Notes: a model not told the origin generated them from the letters alone. DNA of 37,757 nt from Gaiellales bacterium (GCA_003599855.1 QZKG01000034.1:1-37757); one strand, 5' to 3'; positions 1-7,467 are shown, counted from the stretch's first letter. A program made the numbers and translations.

Positions 1-766
1 CCACCGCCGGCGGGTCGAGCATCATCCAGCGGCCGCTGAAGCCGGCACGCAGCGCCCCCAGCTCGAAGTGCAGCATGGCGATGCCGCAGTCGAGGCGCTT
101 GGGTATCCAGTAGGTGTCCCGGGGGCTGTCCACCGAGAGGGTGACGGCGTCATCCGCCACGGCGAACCGCCAGGGCTGCCGGTTCATAACCGACGGCGCC
201 AGGCGCGCCGACTCGAGGCCCGCGCGGGCCCAGCCAGGCCAGCTTCCCTCCGGCAGGCCGGTGGTCAGCTCCGTGACCGGCTTGCGCCCGCGGCTGCGCG
301 CCACCGTCTTGAACAGCCGGTCCTTGCGCGTCAGATGCTCCTTGCGGTATCCCAGGGGGGTGACGGCCAGGACCTTCTCCCCCGCCGCGAGCTCCACGTG
401 GGTGGCCACCACCCGCGGGAAGAAGAACCCCCCGACCCAGCAGGTGGAGAGACCGATGCTGACGGCCTCCAGGACGACGCCCTCCCCCAGGTAGCCGGCA
501 AGCTGCTCATGCCAGGGGTTGCCGGTGTCGCCGATGAAGGCCGCGTAGGCGGGCGCGCCGTCGATCCTGCCGTAGGAGCCCGCGATGCCCCGGGAGACCT
601 CGTCGAAGCGGCTGCGGACGATGACCGCCCGCGCCCCGGCAAGCCCGGCCCAGGCGCAGGCCTTTTCCAGGCGCGCCAGCGCCTCTTCCTCCACCGGGAT
701 ATCCTTGTAGCTGCGGTATGAATGCCTTGCGGCGATGGCCTCATGCCAGTGATCAGGGGGTGTCAA
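1..766 (-). CDS. Nitroreductase-fold (TM nitroreductase-like) protein, C-terminus cut by the window edge
   Basis: The reading frame is open from a TTG at 766-764 to the left edge, about 255 codons. An AGGAAAGG ribosome site lies upstream (+ strand 771-779). The N-terminal stretch HEAIAARHSYRSYKDIPVEE is the usual opening of flavin nitroreductases, where the Arg/Ser-rich segment contacts FMN phosphate. Later come GLSTCWVGGFF, APSVMNRQPWRF and DCGIAMLHFELGA, which fit the two-lobed, single-chain 'TM nitroreductase' type in which two nitroreductase half-domains are fused. Such proteins bind FMN and reduce unknown substrates with NAD(P)H. The substrate cannot be told from sequence. The frame has strong third-position G/C and no competing gene on the other strand. 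The end of the protein lies outside the window. No neighbour suggests a pathway. Confidence 0.72.
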   Translation of the reverse strand, partial: MTPPDHWHEAIAARHSYRSYKDIPVEEEALARLEKACAWAGLAGARAVIVRSRFDEVSRGIAGSYGRIDGAPAYAAFIGDTGNPWHEQLAGYLGEGVVLEAVSIGLSTCWVGGFFFPRVVATHVELAAGEKVLAVTPLGYRKEHLTRKDRLFKTVARSRGRKPVTELTTGLPEGSWPGWARAGLESARLAPSVMNRQPWRFAVADDAVTLSVDSPRDTYWIPKRLDCGIAMLHFELGALRAGFSGRWMMLDPPAV

Positions 767-904
767 GGGGGCCTTTCCTGCCGTTTTGGTGATTATCGCA
801 TCATCGGCAGGAAGTGAAACGCCGGGGCAGAAATTGTTTGACGAACCCCGCGGCGTGAGAGGAAAGGAGCACGCCGTCCACCGACCGACCGTGAGAGGTG
901 AGCC

Positions 905-1684
905 ATGGGACAGACGATACCGGCCGCTACGCTCGGCCGCCTGCGGAAGCTGAACCTGGCGATGGGACTCCTGCACCTGGCTCAGGGGATAGCCATGCTG
1001 CTGTTGAGCAGCGGCTTCGCCCTGCCGGTGACCACCTCCTTCCTGGAGTTCGACCCGGCGGCGGGCAGGCTGGAGCCGGTGACCGAGACCCTCTTCGACC
1101 TGCGCATCGGCCCGCTGGTGGCCCTCTTCCTCTTCCTCTCGGCCATCGCCCACTTCTGCCTCGCCGCGCCGGGCATCAACGGCTGGTACAACCGCAACCT
1201 TCAGAAAGGCGTCAACTACGCCCGCTGGATGGAGTACGCGCTCAGCTCGTCGGTGATGATAGTCGTCATCGTCATGCTCACCGGCATGTACGACGCCGTC
1301 AGCCTGATGCTGATCTTCTCCCTGAACGCGACCATGATCCTCTTCGGCTGGATGATGGAGCGCCACAACCAGACCACCCAGAAGGCCGACTGGACCTCCT
1401 ACTGGTTCGGCTGCCTCGCCGGCGCGGTCCCCTGGGTGGCGGTGGCGCTCTACCTCTTCGGCTCCGGCGGCGAGGGCGGCGGGCCGCCGGCCTTCGTCTA
1501 CTGGATCTTCTTCTCTATCTTCATCTTCTTCAACGTCTTCGCCGTGAACATGGCGCTGCAGTATAAGAAAGTGGGGCCCTGGCGCGACTACGTCTTCGGC
1601 GAGCGGATGTACATCGTCCTCAGCCTGGTGGCCAAGTCGCTGCTGGCGTGGCAGGTCTGGGCGGGGACGCTCAGGCCGGTCTAG
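905..1684 (+). CDS. Heliorhodopsin (retinal-binding seven-helix membrane protein)
   Basis: A 259-residue seven-helix membrane protein with the full heliorhodopsin signature. The retinal Schiff-base lysine is K244 in LSLVAKSLLAWQVWAGTLRP (helix 7). The counterion glutamate is E110 in WMEYALSSS (helix 3). Two histidines that are conserved in the family sit at H24 and H83. NMALQYKKVGPWRDYVFGER precedes helix 7, as in the founding member 48C12. Heliorhodopsins are known to sit in the membrane inverted relative to type-1 rhodopsins, have a slow photocycle and generally do not pump ions, so a light-sensing or signalling role is inferred. ATG at 905 follows GAGAGGTGAG. No carotenoid cleavage enzyme or partner gene is visible nearby; the downstream gene is an extracytoplasmic beta-propeller on the same strand after 90 bp. 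I am very sure of the family and unsure of the function. Confidence 0.95.
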   Translation: MGQTIPAATLGRLRKLNLAMGLLHLAQGIAMLLLSSGFALPVTTSFLEFDPAAGRLEPVTETLFDLRIGPLVALFLFLSAIAHFCLAAPGINGWYNRNLQKGVNYARWMEYALSSSVMIVVIVMLTGMYDAVSLMLIFSLNATMILFGWMMERHNQTTQKADWTSYWFGCLAGAVPWVAVALYLFGSGGEGGGPPAFVYWIFFSIFIFFNVFAVNMALQYKKVGPWRDYVFGERMYIVLSLVAKSLLAWQVWAGTLRPV

Positions 1685-1774
1685 GGGCGTTACGTAAATG
1701 GGGCAACCAGGGCAGGGTGATGGGACCCGTCCGTATATTTTTTTGTCATCAGGGCCGGACTTTCCGGGTGAGCC

Positions 1775-3184
1775 ATGAGAAACCGTTGGGTGATAATCTT
1801 GCTGCTGCTGGCGGCAGCCGGCGCGTATTACTATTTCTTCGTCCGCGCCGGCGGGCCGCAGGCCAACGGCATGAGCTACGCCCCGGCGCTCTCCGCCGAC
1901 GGCGACCGGGTGGCCTTCCACTCGGAAGCGGACAACCTGGTCCCCGGCGACGGCAACAAGGCGCCCGACGTCTTCGTCAAGGACCTGGAGAGCGGCGAGA
2001 TGCTCAGGGCTTCCCAGAGCGTCGCGGGCGAGGAGGGCGACGCCGGCAGCTATAACGCCTCCATCGACGCCGACGGCCGCCTGGTGGTCTTCACCTCCGA
2101 CGCCTCCAACCTCGTATCGGATGACGACAACATCTGCGTCGAGGACGGCAGGCGCTTCAACTGCCCTGACATCTTCCTCAAGGACCTGGAGAGCGGCGAG
2201 GTCGAACGGGTATCCACCGGCCCCGGGGGTGAGCAGGCGAACTGGAAGAGCGAGGCGGCGGCGATCTCCGCCGACGGGCGCTACGTGGCTTTTTCCTCCT
2301 ATGCCTCCAACCTCGTGCCGGGCGACACCGCCCTCTGCAGCGAGCAGCAGAACACCCGCAACTGCTCCGACATTTTCCTCAAGGACCTCGAGACCGGCGC
2401 GGTGACGCTGCTGTCCGCCGCGGCGGCAGGGGAGCCCGGCGACGGCGACAGCTTTGGCCCGTCCATCTCCGCCGACGGCCGCTTCGTCGCCTTCCACTCG
2501 CGCGCGGGGAACCTGGTCCCCGGCGAGAGCAACGGCGTCCCGGACGTCTACGTCAAGGACACCCTCGACGGCAGCATCGAGCGCGTCTCGGAGGTGACCG
2601 GAGGCATCGGCGGCCTGGCCGACAGCTACAATGCATCCATCTCCGCCGACGGGCGCCTGGTGGCCTTCATCTCCGCCGCCGACAACCTCGTGCCGGGCGA
2701 CGCCAACGGCCGGGAGGACATCTTCGTCCGGGACATGGAGTCAGGCGTCATCAAGCTGGTGTCCATCTCCGCATCGGGGGTGGTGGCCGGCGGCAACAGC
2801 TCCCGGCCGGCGATGGCGGGAGATGGCGGCAGCGTCGCTTTCGACACCACCGCGGCCAGCCTCTATCCCGGTGACACGGCCCGCTGTGGTGAAAACGACG
2901 GCGCCCCCAGCTGCTCGGACGTGCTGCTCAAGGACCTGGGGGACGATTCCGTCCTGCTGGTCTCGGGGGACAGTGACGGCGCCCAGGGGAACTGGAACAG
3001 CTACTCCCCCTCGGTGTCCGCCGACGGCGCCCTGGTGGCCTTCGCCTCGGAGGCGTCCAACCTGGTGCGGGGCGACAGGGATGCCTGCTCGGACGCCACC
3101 GGTTCCTTCAACTGCTCCGACATCTTTCTCAGGGAAATCGCCAGCGGCAAGGTGACGCGGATCTCAGTCCCCGCCCGGGAGTGA
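1775..3184 (+). CDS. Membrane-anchored or secreted seven-repeat beta-propeller (PD40/TolB-like)
   Basis: 469 residues. One N-terminal hydrophobic segment (residues 5-20) acts as signal anchor, so the rest is extracytoplasmic. Seven tandem repeats of about 50-62 residues follow, each with the core S-x-SADGR-x-VAF-S-x-A-x-NLVPGD, then D-IF-KDLESG, as in PD40/TolB-type propeller blades. One repeat per blade would give a closed seven-bladed propeller. Repeats 1, 4 and 5 have a short loop (PGDGNKAPD, PGESNGVPD, PGDANGRED). Repeats 2, 3, 6 and 7 carry a longer loop with a cysteine pair 9-10 residues apart (for example CVEDGRRFNC, CSEQQNTRNC), likely disulfides. Such propellers bind partners or sugars; no catalytic residues are evident. 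ATG at 1775 follows GGGTGAGCC. It could be cotranscribed with the heliorhodopsin gene 90 bp upstream, but that spacing also permits a separate promoter. Confidence 0.82.
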   Translation: MRNRWVIILLLLAAAGAYYYFFVRAGGPQANGMSYAPALSADGDRVAFHSEADNLVPGDGNKAPDVFVKDLESGEMLRASQSVAGEEGDAGSYNASIDADGRLVVFTSDASNLVSDDDNICVEDGRRFNCPDIFLKDLESGEVERVSTGPGGEQANWKSEAAAISADGRYVAFSSYASNLVPGDTALCSEQQNTRNCSDIFLKDLETGAVTLLSAAAAGEPGDGDSFGPSISADGRFVAFHSRAGNLVPGESNGVPDVYVKDTLDGSIERVSEVTGGIGGLADSYNASISADGRLVAFISAADNLVPGDANGREDIFVRDMESGVIKLVSISASGVVAGGNSSRPAMAGDGGSVAFDTTAASLYPGDTARCGENDGAPSCSDVLLKDLGDDSVLLVSGDSDGAQGNWNSYSPSVSADGALVAFASEASNLVRGDRDACSDATGSFNCSDIFLREIASGKVTRISVPARE

Positions 3185-3216
3185 CGCGCCGGTGGCGGGT
3201 TGTTGCGACGGCCCGC

Positions 3217-3245
3217 TTGTTTCGGGACGCCCAGGTGCGTAAAAT
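3217..3245 (+). promoter_or_regulatory. Probable sigma-70 promoter of tRNA-Asp
   Basis: TTGTTT at 3217-3222, a 17-bp spacer and TAAAAT at 3240-3245 lie 13 bp before the tRNA 5' end, a distance that fits a short 5' leader. Called by eye from spacing and position only. Confidence 0.5.
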
Positions 3246-3258
3246 ACATGATTGGCGC

Positions 3259-3336
3259 GGGGGCGTAGTTCAGTTGGTCCAGAACGCCGGCCTGTCACGC
3301 CGGAGGTCGCGGGTTCGAGTCCCGTCGCTCCCGCCA
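3259..3336 (+). tRNA. tRNA-Asp (anticodon GTC), CCA encoded
   Basis: A complete cloverleaf is visible. The acceptor stem GGGGGCG pairs with CGCTCCC (one G-T pair). The anticodon stem CCGGC/GCCGG holds the loop CTGTCAC with anticodon GTC at 3294-3296. The T arm carries GGGTTCGAGTCCC. Discriminator G is at 3333 and an encoded CCA at 3334-3336. Confidence 0.96.
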
Positions 3337-3351
3337 GATCAGTTTTGCCGA

Positions 3352-3384
3352 GGCTGTCCCCCTGCCGGGGCAGCCTTGTTTTTT
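3352..3384 (+). terminator. Intrinsic terminator of tRNA-Asp
   Basis: GGCTG/CAGCC and CCCC/GGGG form a stem with one bulged T around the loop CTGCC. The run TTGTTTTTT follows directly. It lies 15 bp after the tRNA 3' end. Confidence 0.8.
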
Positions 3385-3493
3385 CCAGCCGGGCGCCGGT
3401 GGGTGCCCGCACCGGGGCAGGACTGGCGGCGGCCGCGTAAAACAAGTGATAGATGCCGGCGGCAGCAGGCGGCCGGCGGTCACGGGAGGCGAT

Positions 3494-3775
3494 ATGAAGT
3501 TCTCCGAGATACCCGAGGGTGAAGGGGTCAAGGGCGAGATCGACGGCAGGAACGTCGCGGCCTTCAAGGCGACGGAGACAGAGCTGCTGCTCTTCGAGAA
3601 CTCCTGCACCCACATGAACTGCCCCACCGACTGGAACAAGGAGGACAAGACCTGGGACTGTCCCTGTCACGGTTCACGCTTCTACGCTTACGGCAGCGTC
3701 ATCAACGGACCCGCCACCGAACCGTTGCAGCAGCTCGACTTCCGGGTGGAGAACGACGAGATCATCCTGTTCTAG
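3494..3775 (+). CDS. Small soluble Rieske [2Fe-2S] protein
   Basis: 93 residues from ATG 3494, which has GGGAGG at 3484-3489; a longer upstream frame (to 3446) lacks a ribosome site and looks noncoding. The two Rieske boxes are complete: CTHMNC (ligands C38 and H40, extra cysteine C43) and CPCHGS (ligands C56 and H59, extra cysteine C58). The additional C43/C58 pair is the disulfide typical of the high-potential bc-type Rieske centres. There is no membrane anchor or catalytic domain, so this is a single-domain electron carrier like the Rieske domains attached to DadA-like oxidoreductases and the ferredoxin components of dioxygenases. No oxygenase or cytochrome bc gene lies near. The gene follows the tRNA-Asp terminator and converges with the stress-protein gene. 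Confidence 0.9.
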   Translation: MKFSEIPEGEGVKGEIDGRNVAAFKATETELLLFENSCTHMNCPTDWNKEDKTWDCPCHGSRFYAYGSVINGPATEPLQQLDFRVENDEIILF

Positions 3776-3778
3776 GCG

Positions 3779-3808
3779 CAGCGCCAGCCGCTGCAGCTGT
3801 TGGCGCTG
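3779..3808. terminator. Hairpin between convergent genes, possible bidirectional terminator
   Basis: CAGCGCCA at 3779-3786 pairs with TGGCGCTG at 3801-3808, an 8-bp perfect stem lying exactly in the 33-bp gap between the converging Rieske and universal stress protein genes. No long T tract follows on either strand, so terminator activity is only suggested by position. Confidence 0.4.
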
Positions 3809-4258
3809 CTATTCCTTCCAGGGGATGACGGTCACGGGCACCTTGGCTCCGTGGATGACGTTGAAGGCGACGTTGCCCAAAAGCGCCGCTGCCAGCGCCC
3901 TCCGGCCGTGAGAGCCGATGACGATGTGGTCAGCGCCAGACCTGTCCGCCTCCGCCAGTATCTCCTGCCAGGGATGGCCTTCGATGACGCTGGTGGCAGC
4001 CTTCGCCCCGGCGGCTTCCGCCTTGCGGGCCAGGCCGGCAACGGCCTCCTCGCCGTACCGGCGGCGCTGCTCAGTGACTTCGTTGATATCGAGGCTGACC
4101 CCCGCCTCCAGCTCGTAGCCGAACGCGGGGGCGACTTCGTCGATCACATTGATGAACAGCAGCTCGGCCCCGGTGTCGCTGGCGAGCTGGATGGCGAAAT
4201 CGGCGGCGTGCTCCGCCCGTTCGGACCCGTCTGTGGGCACCAGTATCCTTGTGATCAC
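3809..4258 (-). CDS. Universal stress protein (UspA family)
   Basis: 149 residues from GTG at 4258, chosen because AAGGAGGAG lies just upstream; the extra 25 upstream codons come from an A+T-rich leader and do not resemble the family. The N-terminus ITRILVPTDGSERAEHA is the classic Usp strand-1 and ATP-binding aspartate segment (D near residue 10). The C-terminal GSHGRRALAAALLGN follows the G-x2-G-x9-G-(S/T) nucleotide motif except that the last S/T is N, so ATP binding is likely but slightly altered. Usp proteins are cytosolic dimers induced under stress. It converges with the Rieske gene. Confidence 0.92.
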   Translation of the reverse strand: MITRILVPTDGSERAEHAADFAIQLASDTGAELLFINVIDEVAPAFGYELEAGVSLDINEVTEQRRRYGEEAVAGLARKAEAAGAKAATSVIEGHPWQEILAEADRSGADHIVIGSHGRRALAAALLGNVAFNVIHGAKVPVTVIPWKE

Positions 4259-4542
4259 GGCTCCTCCTTGTGGGTTGCTGGGTAATGATTCAATACTGCT
4301 GATATATACTCCTTTGTCCGTGAAAAAATACATCTTTGGTCTGATTTTTTCGCGAGGGGTTTGTGATAAATTTTTGATTAGGGAGCATCCCCCTGGGGGT
4401 GAGGGTGAGGCGTATCCGTCGTTCGAGTCATTGCCCGCCGGCCGGGATCAGGAGGCGCGTGGGCCGCGGCCGGAGCGCCAGCCGCAGCCGATGATGGTCA
4501 GCCGCTGTAGACCATGCTGCTCAGCCGCGTCCCCAAAGCCGG
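4259..4542. other. Intergenic region with A+T-rich leader and a short imperfect duplication
   Basis: 284 bp without a gene. The part next to the stress-protein gene (4290-4380) is far richer in A+T than the neighbours and probably holds its promoter, although I cannot place the -35 and -10 boxes. GGTCAGCCGCTGT occurs at 4496-4508 and again at 4541-4553, 45 bp apart; the second copy contains the stop codon of the lipoprotein gene. Confidence 0.5.
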
Positions 4543-5724
4543 TCAGCCGCTGTCGACGATGGTGGTTTCCGTTCCCGGCTGGCCCTCGCCCCCGGCGGCG
4601 TCCTGAGGGTCCTCGCCCGCGGTTCCCGTGGTGGTGGTCCCGCCGCCGTCATCCCCATGCGGCTGTCCACCGAAATTCCTGATGAGGATGTCCTCTACCG
4701 GGAAGCCCTTGGCGCCATAGCCGGACAGCGTCCAGCCGTAGAAGAAGAAGCCACTTGTCCTGGGGAGCGCCAGCGCCATCACCATGTCCGCCACTTCCGC
4801 CTGCTGCTCCTCGTTGAGCCAGGTGCCGGTTTCCAGTTTCACATCCAGGTTGTTATTGCGGGGCAGCCGCAGGTCGCCGACGATGACCCCCTTGAGCCCG
4901 TCGCGCGCCGCCACCGCCTCCGCCCTGTCGAGCACCTCTTCCACGTAAGAACGGAACCTCTCCTCGTTATAGACGTGGCCCCAGGGGTGGATGTCGATGA
5001 CAAGATAGTCGTAGCCCCGGTAATCGAGGAGCTCGAAGTCGTGCTGGCCGCCCGCGGTGGGGGCCTCCTCGATATCGGCTGCCACCTTGGCCGCCAGCGG
5101 TCCCTGGAAGCGTTCCCTGAGGGCCGGCAGGATCTCCTGCAGCCAGCCGCTGCAGGTCTCGTTGCCCAGGACGAGGTTGCAGCGGCTCAAGGGCGCGAAC
5201 AGCTCTGCCTGCCGCTGCTCCGCCACATCGGCCCAGCCCAGGACGTCTTCGGTGAGCTTCCTGAGCAGGGCATCATCGGCTTCAAGGCTCTCGGGGAAGC
5301 CCGGGCCGGCCGTGGTGGGCGCCAGGAAAACCGCGAGCCCTTCACGGTGAAGGTCGTCGACCACCCCGGGGACGGTGACCTCGGCGCCCTGGAGTATCAC
5401 ACGGGGCTTGCCGCCCGCCCGCTCGGTTATCAGCACCGGCGGCTCCAGGGCAACCACGTTGAAGCCTCCCTTGAGCAGCCGGCTGGCGTCTTTGAGCAGG
5501 TGGTTCCAGTAAGTCGTCCCCGGCTCGTTGATGCCCTTGTAATACACCAGCGAAAGCCGCTCGTGTCCCGGCTGCTCCTGCCCGGCGGTCGAGGTGGTCA
5601 GGATCCGCGTTTCTTCGGCACAGCCGGCGCCCGCCAGGAGCAGGGCTGCCAACAGCAGGAGCGCTACCGGCGCCGCCCTCCTCACGCACGCCCGGAGCCG
5701 CTTCCGTGTGTCTCCAGTGGTCAT
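4543..5724 (-). CDS. Lipoprotein with TIM-barrel glycoside-hydrolase-like domain
   Basis: 393 residues. A basic N-terminus, a hydrophobic core and the lipobox LAGAGC (lipidated C35) mark an exported lipoprotein. The body has the rhythm of a (beta/alpha)8 barrel: LVYYKGI, GFNVVALEP, GLAVFLAPT, NLVLGNE, YDYLVIDIHPWG, GVIVGDLRLP, GFFFYGW. LVLGNE (N188-E189) fits the strand-4 Asn-Glu acid/base of clan GH-A enzymes. At the place expected for the strand-7 nucleophile I see VGDLRLP with D284 instead of glutamate. The tail (from about 350) is Gly/Thr-rich and probably disordered. It may be a glycosidase-like binding protein or a divergent hydrolase; I do not recognise the exact family. It is the last gene of a minus-strand unit with no close partner. 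Confidence 0.6.
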   Translation of the reverse strand: MTTGDTRKRLRACVRRAAPVALLLLAALLLAGAGCAEETRILTTSTAGQEQPGHERLSLVYYKGINEPGTTYWNHLLKDASRLLKGGFNVVALEPPVLITERAGGKPRVILQGAEVTVPGVVDDLHREGLAVFLAPTTAGPGFPESLEADDALLRKLTEDVLGWADVAEQRQAELFAPLSRCNLVLGNETCSGWLQEILPALRERFQGPLAAKVAADIEEAPTAGGQHDFELLDYRGYDYLVIDIHPWGHVYNEERFRSYVEEVLDRAEAVAARDGLKGVIVGDLRLPRNNNLDVKLETGTWLNEEQQAEVADMVMALALPRTSGFFFYGWTLSGYGAKGFPVEDILIRNFGGQPHGDDGGGTTTTGTAGEDPQDAAGGEGQPGTETTIVDSG

Positions 5725-5815
5725 GAAGTGATATTAGCATAGTTAGAAGCAGGCGCCCTGCGGTAAAATATAGTAGGGACAACAGGAAGGGCAACGGCGA
5801 GAGGGGATGGCGGTC

Positions 5816-6118
5816 ATGGTTACCGTAACCTGTCCATATTGCGGCATGCAGTGCCATACCAGCTGCCCGGAGGTCATGATAGAGTGCGCCTACTGCGGCC
5901 AGCCTTTCGCGGAAATACGCAGCGATTACCAGCGCCTGGTGGTGCTGGGGCGTGACGTCGACGGGGTCTGGGATATCGCCGAGCGCCTGGCCGAGCGCCT
6001 GCAGGAAGAGGGGGACCTGGAGAGCGAGGTCATCGTCGACCGCCGCCTGGCCGCAGAACCCCGCGAAGGGGAGGAGCGGCGGCGCTATGGCATGATGGTC
6101 GGCGGGACCGTCAGGTGA
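5816..6118 (+). CDS. Small cysteine-rich zinc-ribbon protein, unknown function
   Basis: 100 residues from ATG 5816. An in-frame ATG at 5807 abuts GAGGGG (5801-5806) with no spacing, whereas 5816 sits 9 nt after it, so I prefer 5816. The N-terminus has CPYC (C6, C9), then C13 and C17, then CAYC (C24, C27), a zinc-ribbon-like knuckle pair with two extra cysteines. The rest is charged, helical (DIAERLAERLQEE) and ends in a basic tail. It is likely a cytosolic zinc-binding protein. Nothing beyond metal binding can be deduced. It shares strand with the small membrane protein downstream (63 bp gap). Confidence 0.65.
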   Translation: MVTVTCPYCGMQCHTSCPEVMIECAYCGQPFAEIRSDYQRLVVLGRDVDGVWDIAERLAERLQEEGDLESEVIVDRRLAAEPREGEERRRYGMMVGGTVR

Positions 6119-6181
6119 GGGCTGTCTGGGGAGCCTCAGTGTGAAAGGCCGCGCTGCCGGCTCCGGGAGCGGGGTCTTGCC

Positions 6182-6592
6182 TTGCCTGAGGTGACCCTGG
6201 CTCACAAGAGCGCGTTGGCCACGGTGATACTTGCCGTCGCTGTATCACAGCTGGGCTTGATCGGCGCGGGGCGCGGCTGGTGGCTGTCTCTTTCGTCCCG
6301 GGGGCGCCTGAAAGCGGTCAAGGCGCATCGCGCCGCGGGCTATGCCGGCCTGCTGCTCATCTTCATCATCGCTTATTACTGTGTCTTCGTCTTCGGTTCC
6401 ACCGGCACCATCCGCTCCGCGATCCACGCATTCCTGGGAGCTTCGGTTGTCATGCTGGTCACGGTCAAGGTCATGGTGGCGAGGGTCTTCAGGGGATATC
6501 TCCAGCGGCTGCCGGTACTGGGTGTGGCGCTGGCGGCGGCCATCACCGGGGCCTGGGCGACGAGCGCCCTCTGGTATTTCATATATTTCTAA
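6182..6592 (+). CDS. Small four-helix membrane protein with possible haem histidines
   Basis: About 136 residues with four predicted membrane helices. Start TTG 6182 is provisional; GTG 6191 is an alternative, and GGAGCGGGG lies upstream. A histidine sits at the start of helix 2 (H49, KAHRAAGY) and another at the start of helix 3 (H82, AIHAFLG). H-x3-GY and H-x2-LG pairs of this kind occur in small cytochrome-b561-like and DUF4405/DUF6529-like membrane proteins, so b-type haem binding is possible but unproven. Polar and charged segments at 40-50 and 103-107 lie between helices. The small gap to the zinc-ribbon gene suggests cotranscription. It converges with the STAS gene. Confidence 0.6.
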   Translation: MPEVTLAHKSALATVILAVAVSQLGLIGAGRGWWLSLSSRGRLKAVKAHRAAGYAGLLLIFIIAYYCVFVFGSTGTIRSAIHAFLGASVVMLVTVKVMVARVFRGYLQRLPVLGVALAAAITGAWATSALWYFIYF

Positions 6593-6630
6593 GGAGCCCG
6601 CTGACCGGGCAGGGCTGCGATCCGGCCGGG

Positions 6631-6978
6631 TCAGCCGGTCAGGCTGGCAAGGGCCTCAGCGCGCGTCGCGAAGATGTCGAAGACGCTGGTCAGGCCGGTG
6701 ATCTGGAAGATCCAGTTGACGTTCTCATCCACGCTGACGAGCACCAGCCGGCCGTCGCTGGGTTTGAGCCGCTTGACCCCGCCGATCAAAACGCCCAGGG
6801 CCGAGCTGTCGATGAAGTGGACCGCCGACATGTCGATGACGATCCTGAGGGCGCCGCCATCGATGATGGACACAAGGTTCTCCTTCAGGCGGGGAGCAGT
6901 GTAGAGGTCCAGTTCGCCGGCGACGGTGATCACGGCAGCGCCGTCTGTGACGGTTTCCCTGTCGATGTTGAATTCCAT
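6631..6978 (-). CDS. STAS-domain anti-sigma factor antagonist (SpoIIAA/RsbV type)
   Basis: 115 residues from ATG 6978, preceded by GGGAG at good spacing; 14 upstream in-frame codons have no family similarity. It is a single STAS domain: ITVAGELDLYTAPRLKENL, then IDMSAVHFIDSSALGVLIG, where S58 in the DSSA loop is the serine phosphorylated by the cognate anti-sigma kinase in this family. Unphosphorylated antagonist captures the kinase and frees a sigma factor. No kinase, phosphatase or sigma gene is adjacent, so it is an orphan antagonist here. It is divergent from the ferredoxin gene across a 294-bp region that contains the ferredoxin promoter. Confidence 0.9.
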   Translation of the reverse strand: MEFNIDRETVTDGAAVITVAGELDLYTAPRLKENLVSIIDGGALRIVIDMSAVHFIDSSALGVLIGGVKRLKPSDGRLVLVSVDENVNWIFQITGLTSVFDIFATRAEALASLTG

Positions 6979-7121
6979 CAGGATCTCCCAGTCCGTTTTT
7001 ACCTTGATGCCCCGGTGCATCTGCGGCCTGAAACAGGATCAGGACCATCGTCAATCATACAGCATCCGGGGTCACAGCTTAAGTCATACCCCGGCCGCCG
7101 CCGCGTAAACCCCGCGCGTTC

Positions 7122-7149
7122 TTGACCCCGGCGCGCCAGATGCTATTAT
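7122..7149 (+). promoter_or_regulatory. Probable sigma-70 promoter of the ferredoxin gene
   Basis: TTGACC at 7122-7127, a 16-bp spacer and TATTAT at 7144-7149. It lies in the 294-bp gap between the divergent STAS and ferredoxin genes and implies a leader of roughly 115 nt. Called by eye. Confidence 0.6.
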
Positions 7150-7272
7150 TTTACATCGATAAAACATGCCGGAAAGCCGCGGCTGCCGGTGGTTTTCAAA
7201 AACTGCTGCCGTGGTATTAAAGGAATGTTTCCAAGCTAGAGTCCCGCTTCGGGACAGGAAAGGAGAACGTCA

Positions 7273-7467
7273 ATGAAAGTCAGGATCGAACCGAGGGACG
7301 AGTGTTTGGGCGACGCCATCTGCTGCGATGAGTGCCCCGAGGTTTTTGCAATGGATGACGATGACCTCGCATATGTGACCAACGAGTCGCCGGACGAGAG
7401 TCTGCGCGAGGCCGTCCAGAACGCCGCCGACGAATGCCCGGCGGAGATCATCATCATCGAGGACTGA
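7273..7467 (+). CDS. Single-cluster ferredoxin with Asp at the second ligand position
   Basis: 64 residues, ATG 7273 after GGAAAGGAGA. Residues 11-22 read CLGDAICCDECP: C11, C17 and C21 match the first, third and fourth positions of the usual CxxCxxCxxxCP motif, and D14 replaces the second cysteine. The distal cysteine is C55 in DECPAEII. This is the arrangement of small monocluster ferredoxins that hold [3Fe-4S] or Asp-ligated [4Fe-4S], as in Pyrococcus furiosus ferredoxin. An extra C18 is adjacent. The protein is very acidic, as expected for an electron carrier. It probably forms a unit with the cupredoxin gene 49 bp downstream, although the partners act on opposite sides of the membrane. 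Confidence 0.9.
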   Translation: MKVRIEPRDECLGDAICCDECPEVFAMDDDDLAYVTNESPDESLREAVQNAADECPAEIIIIED

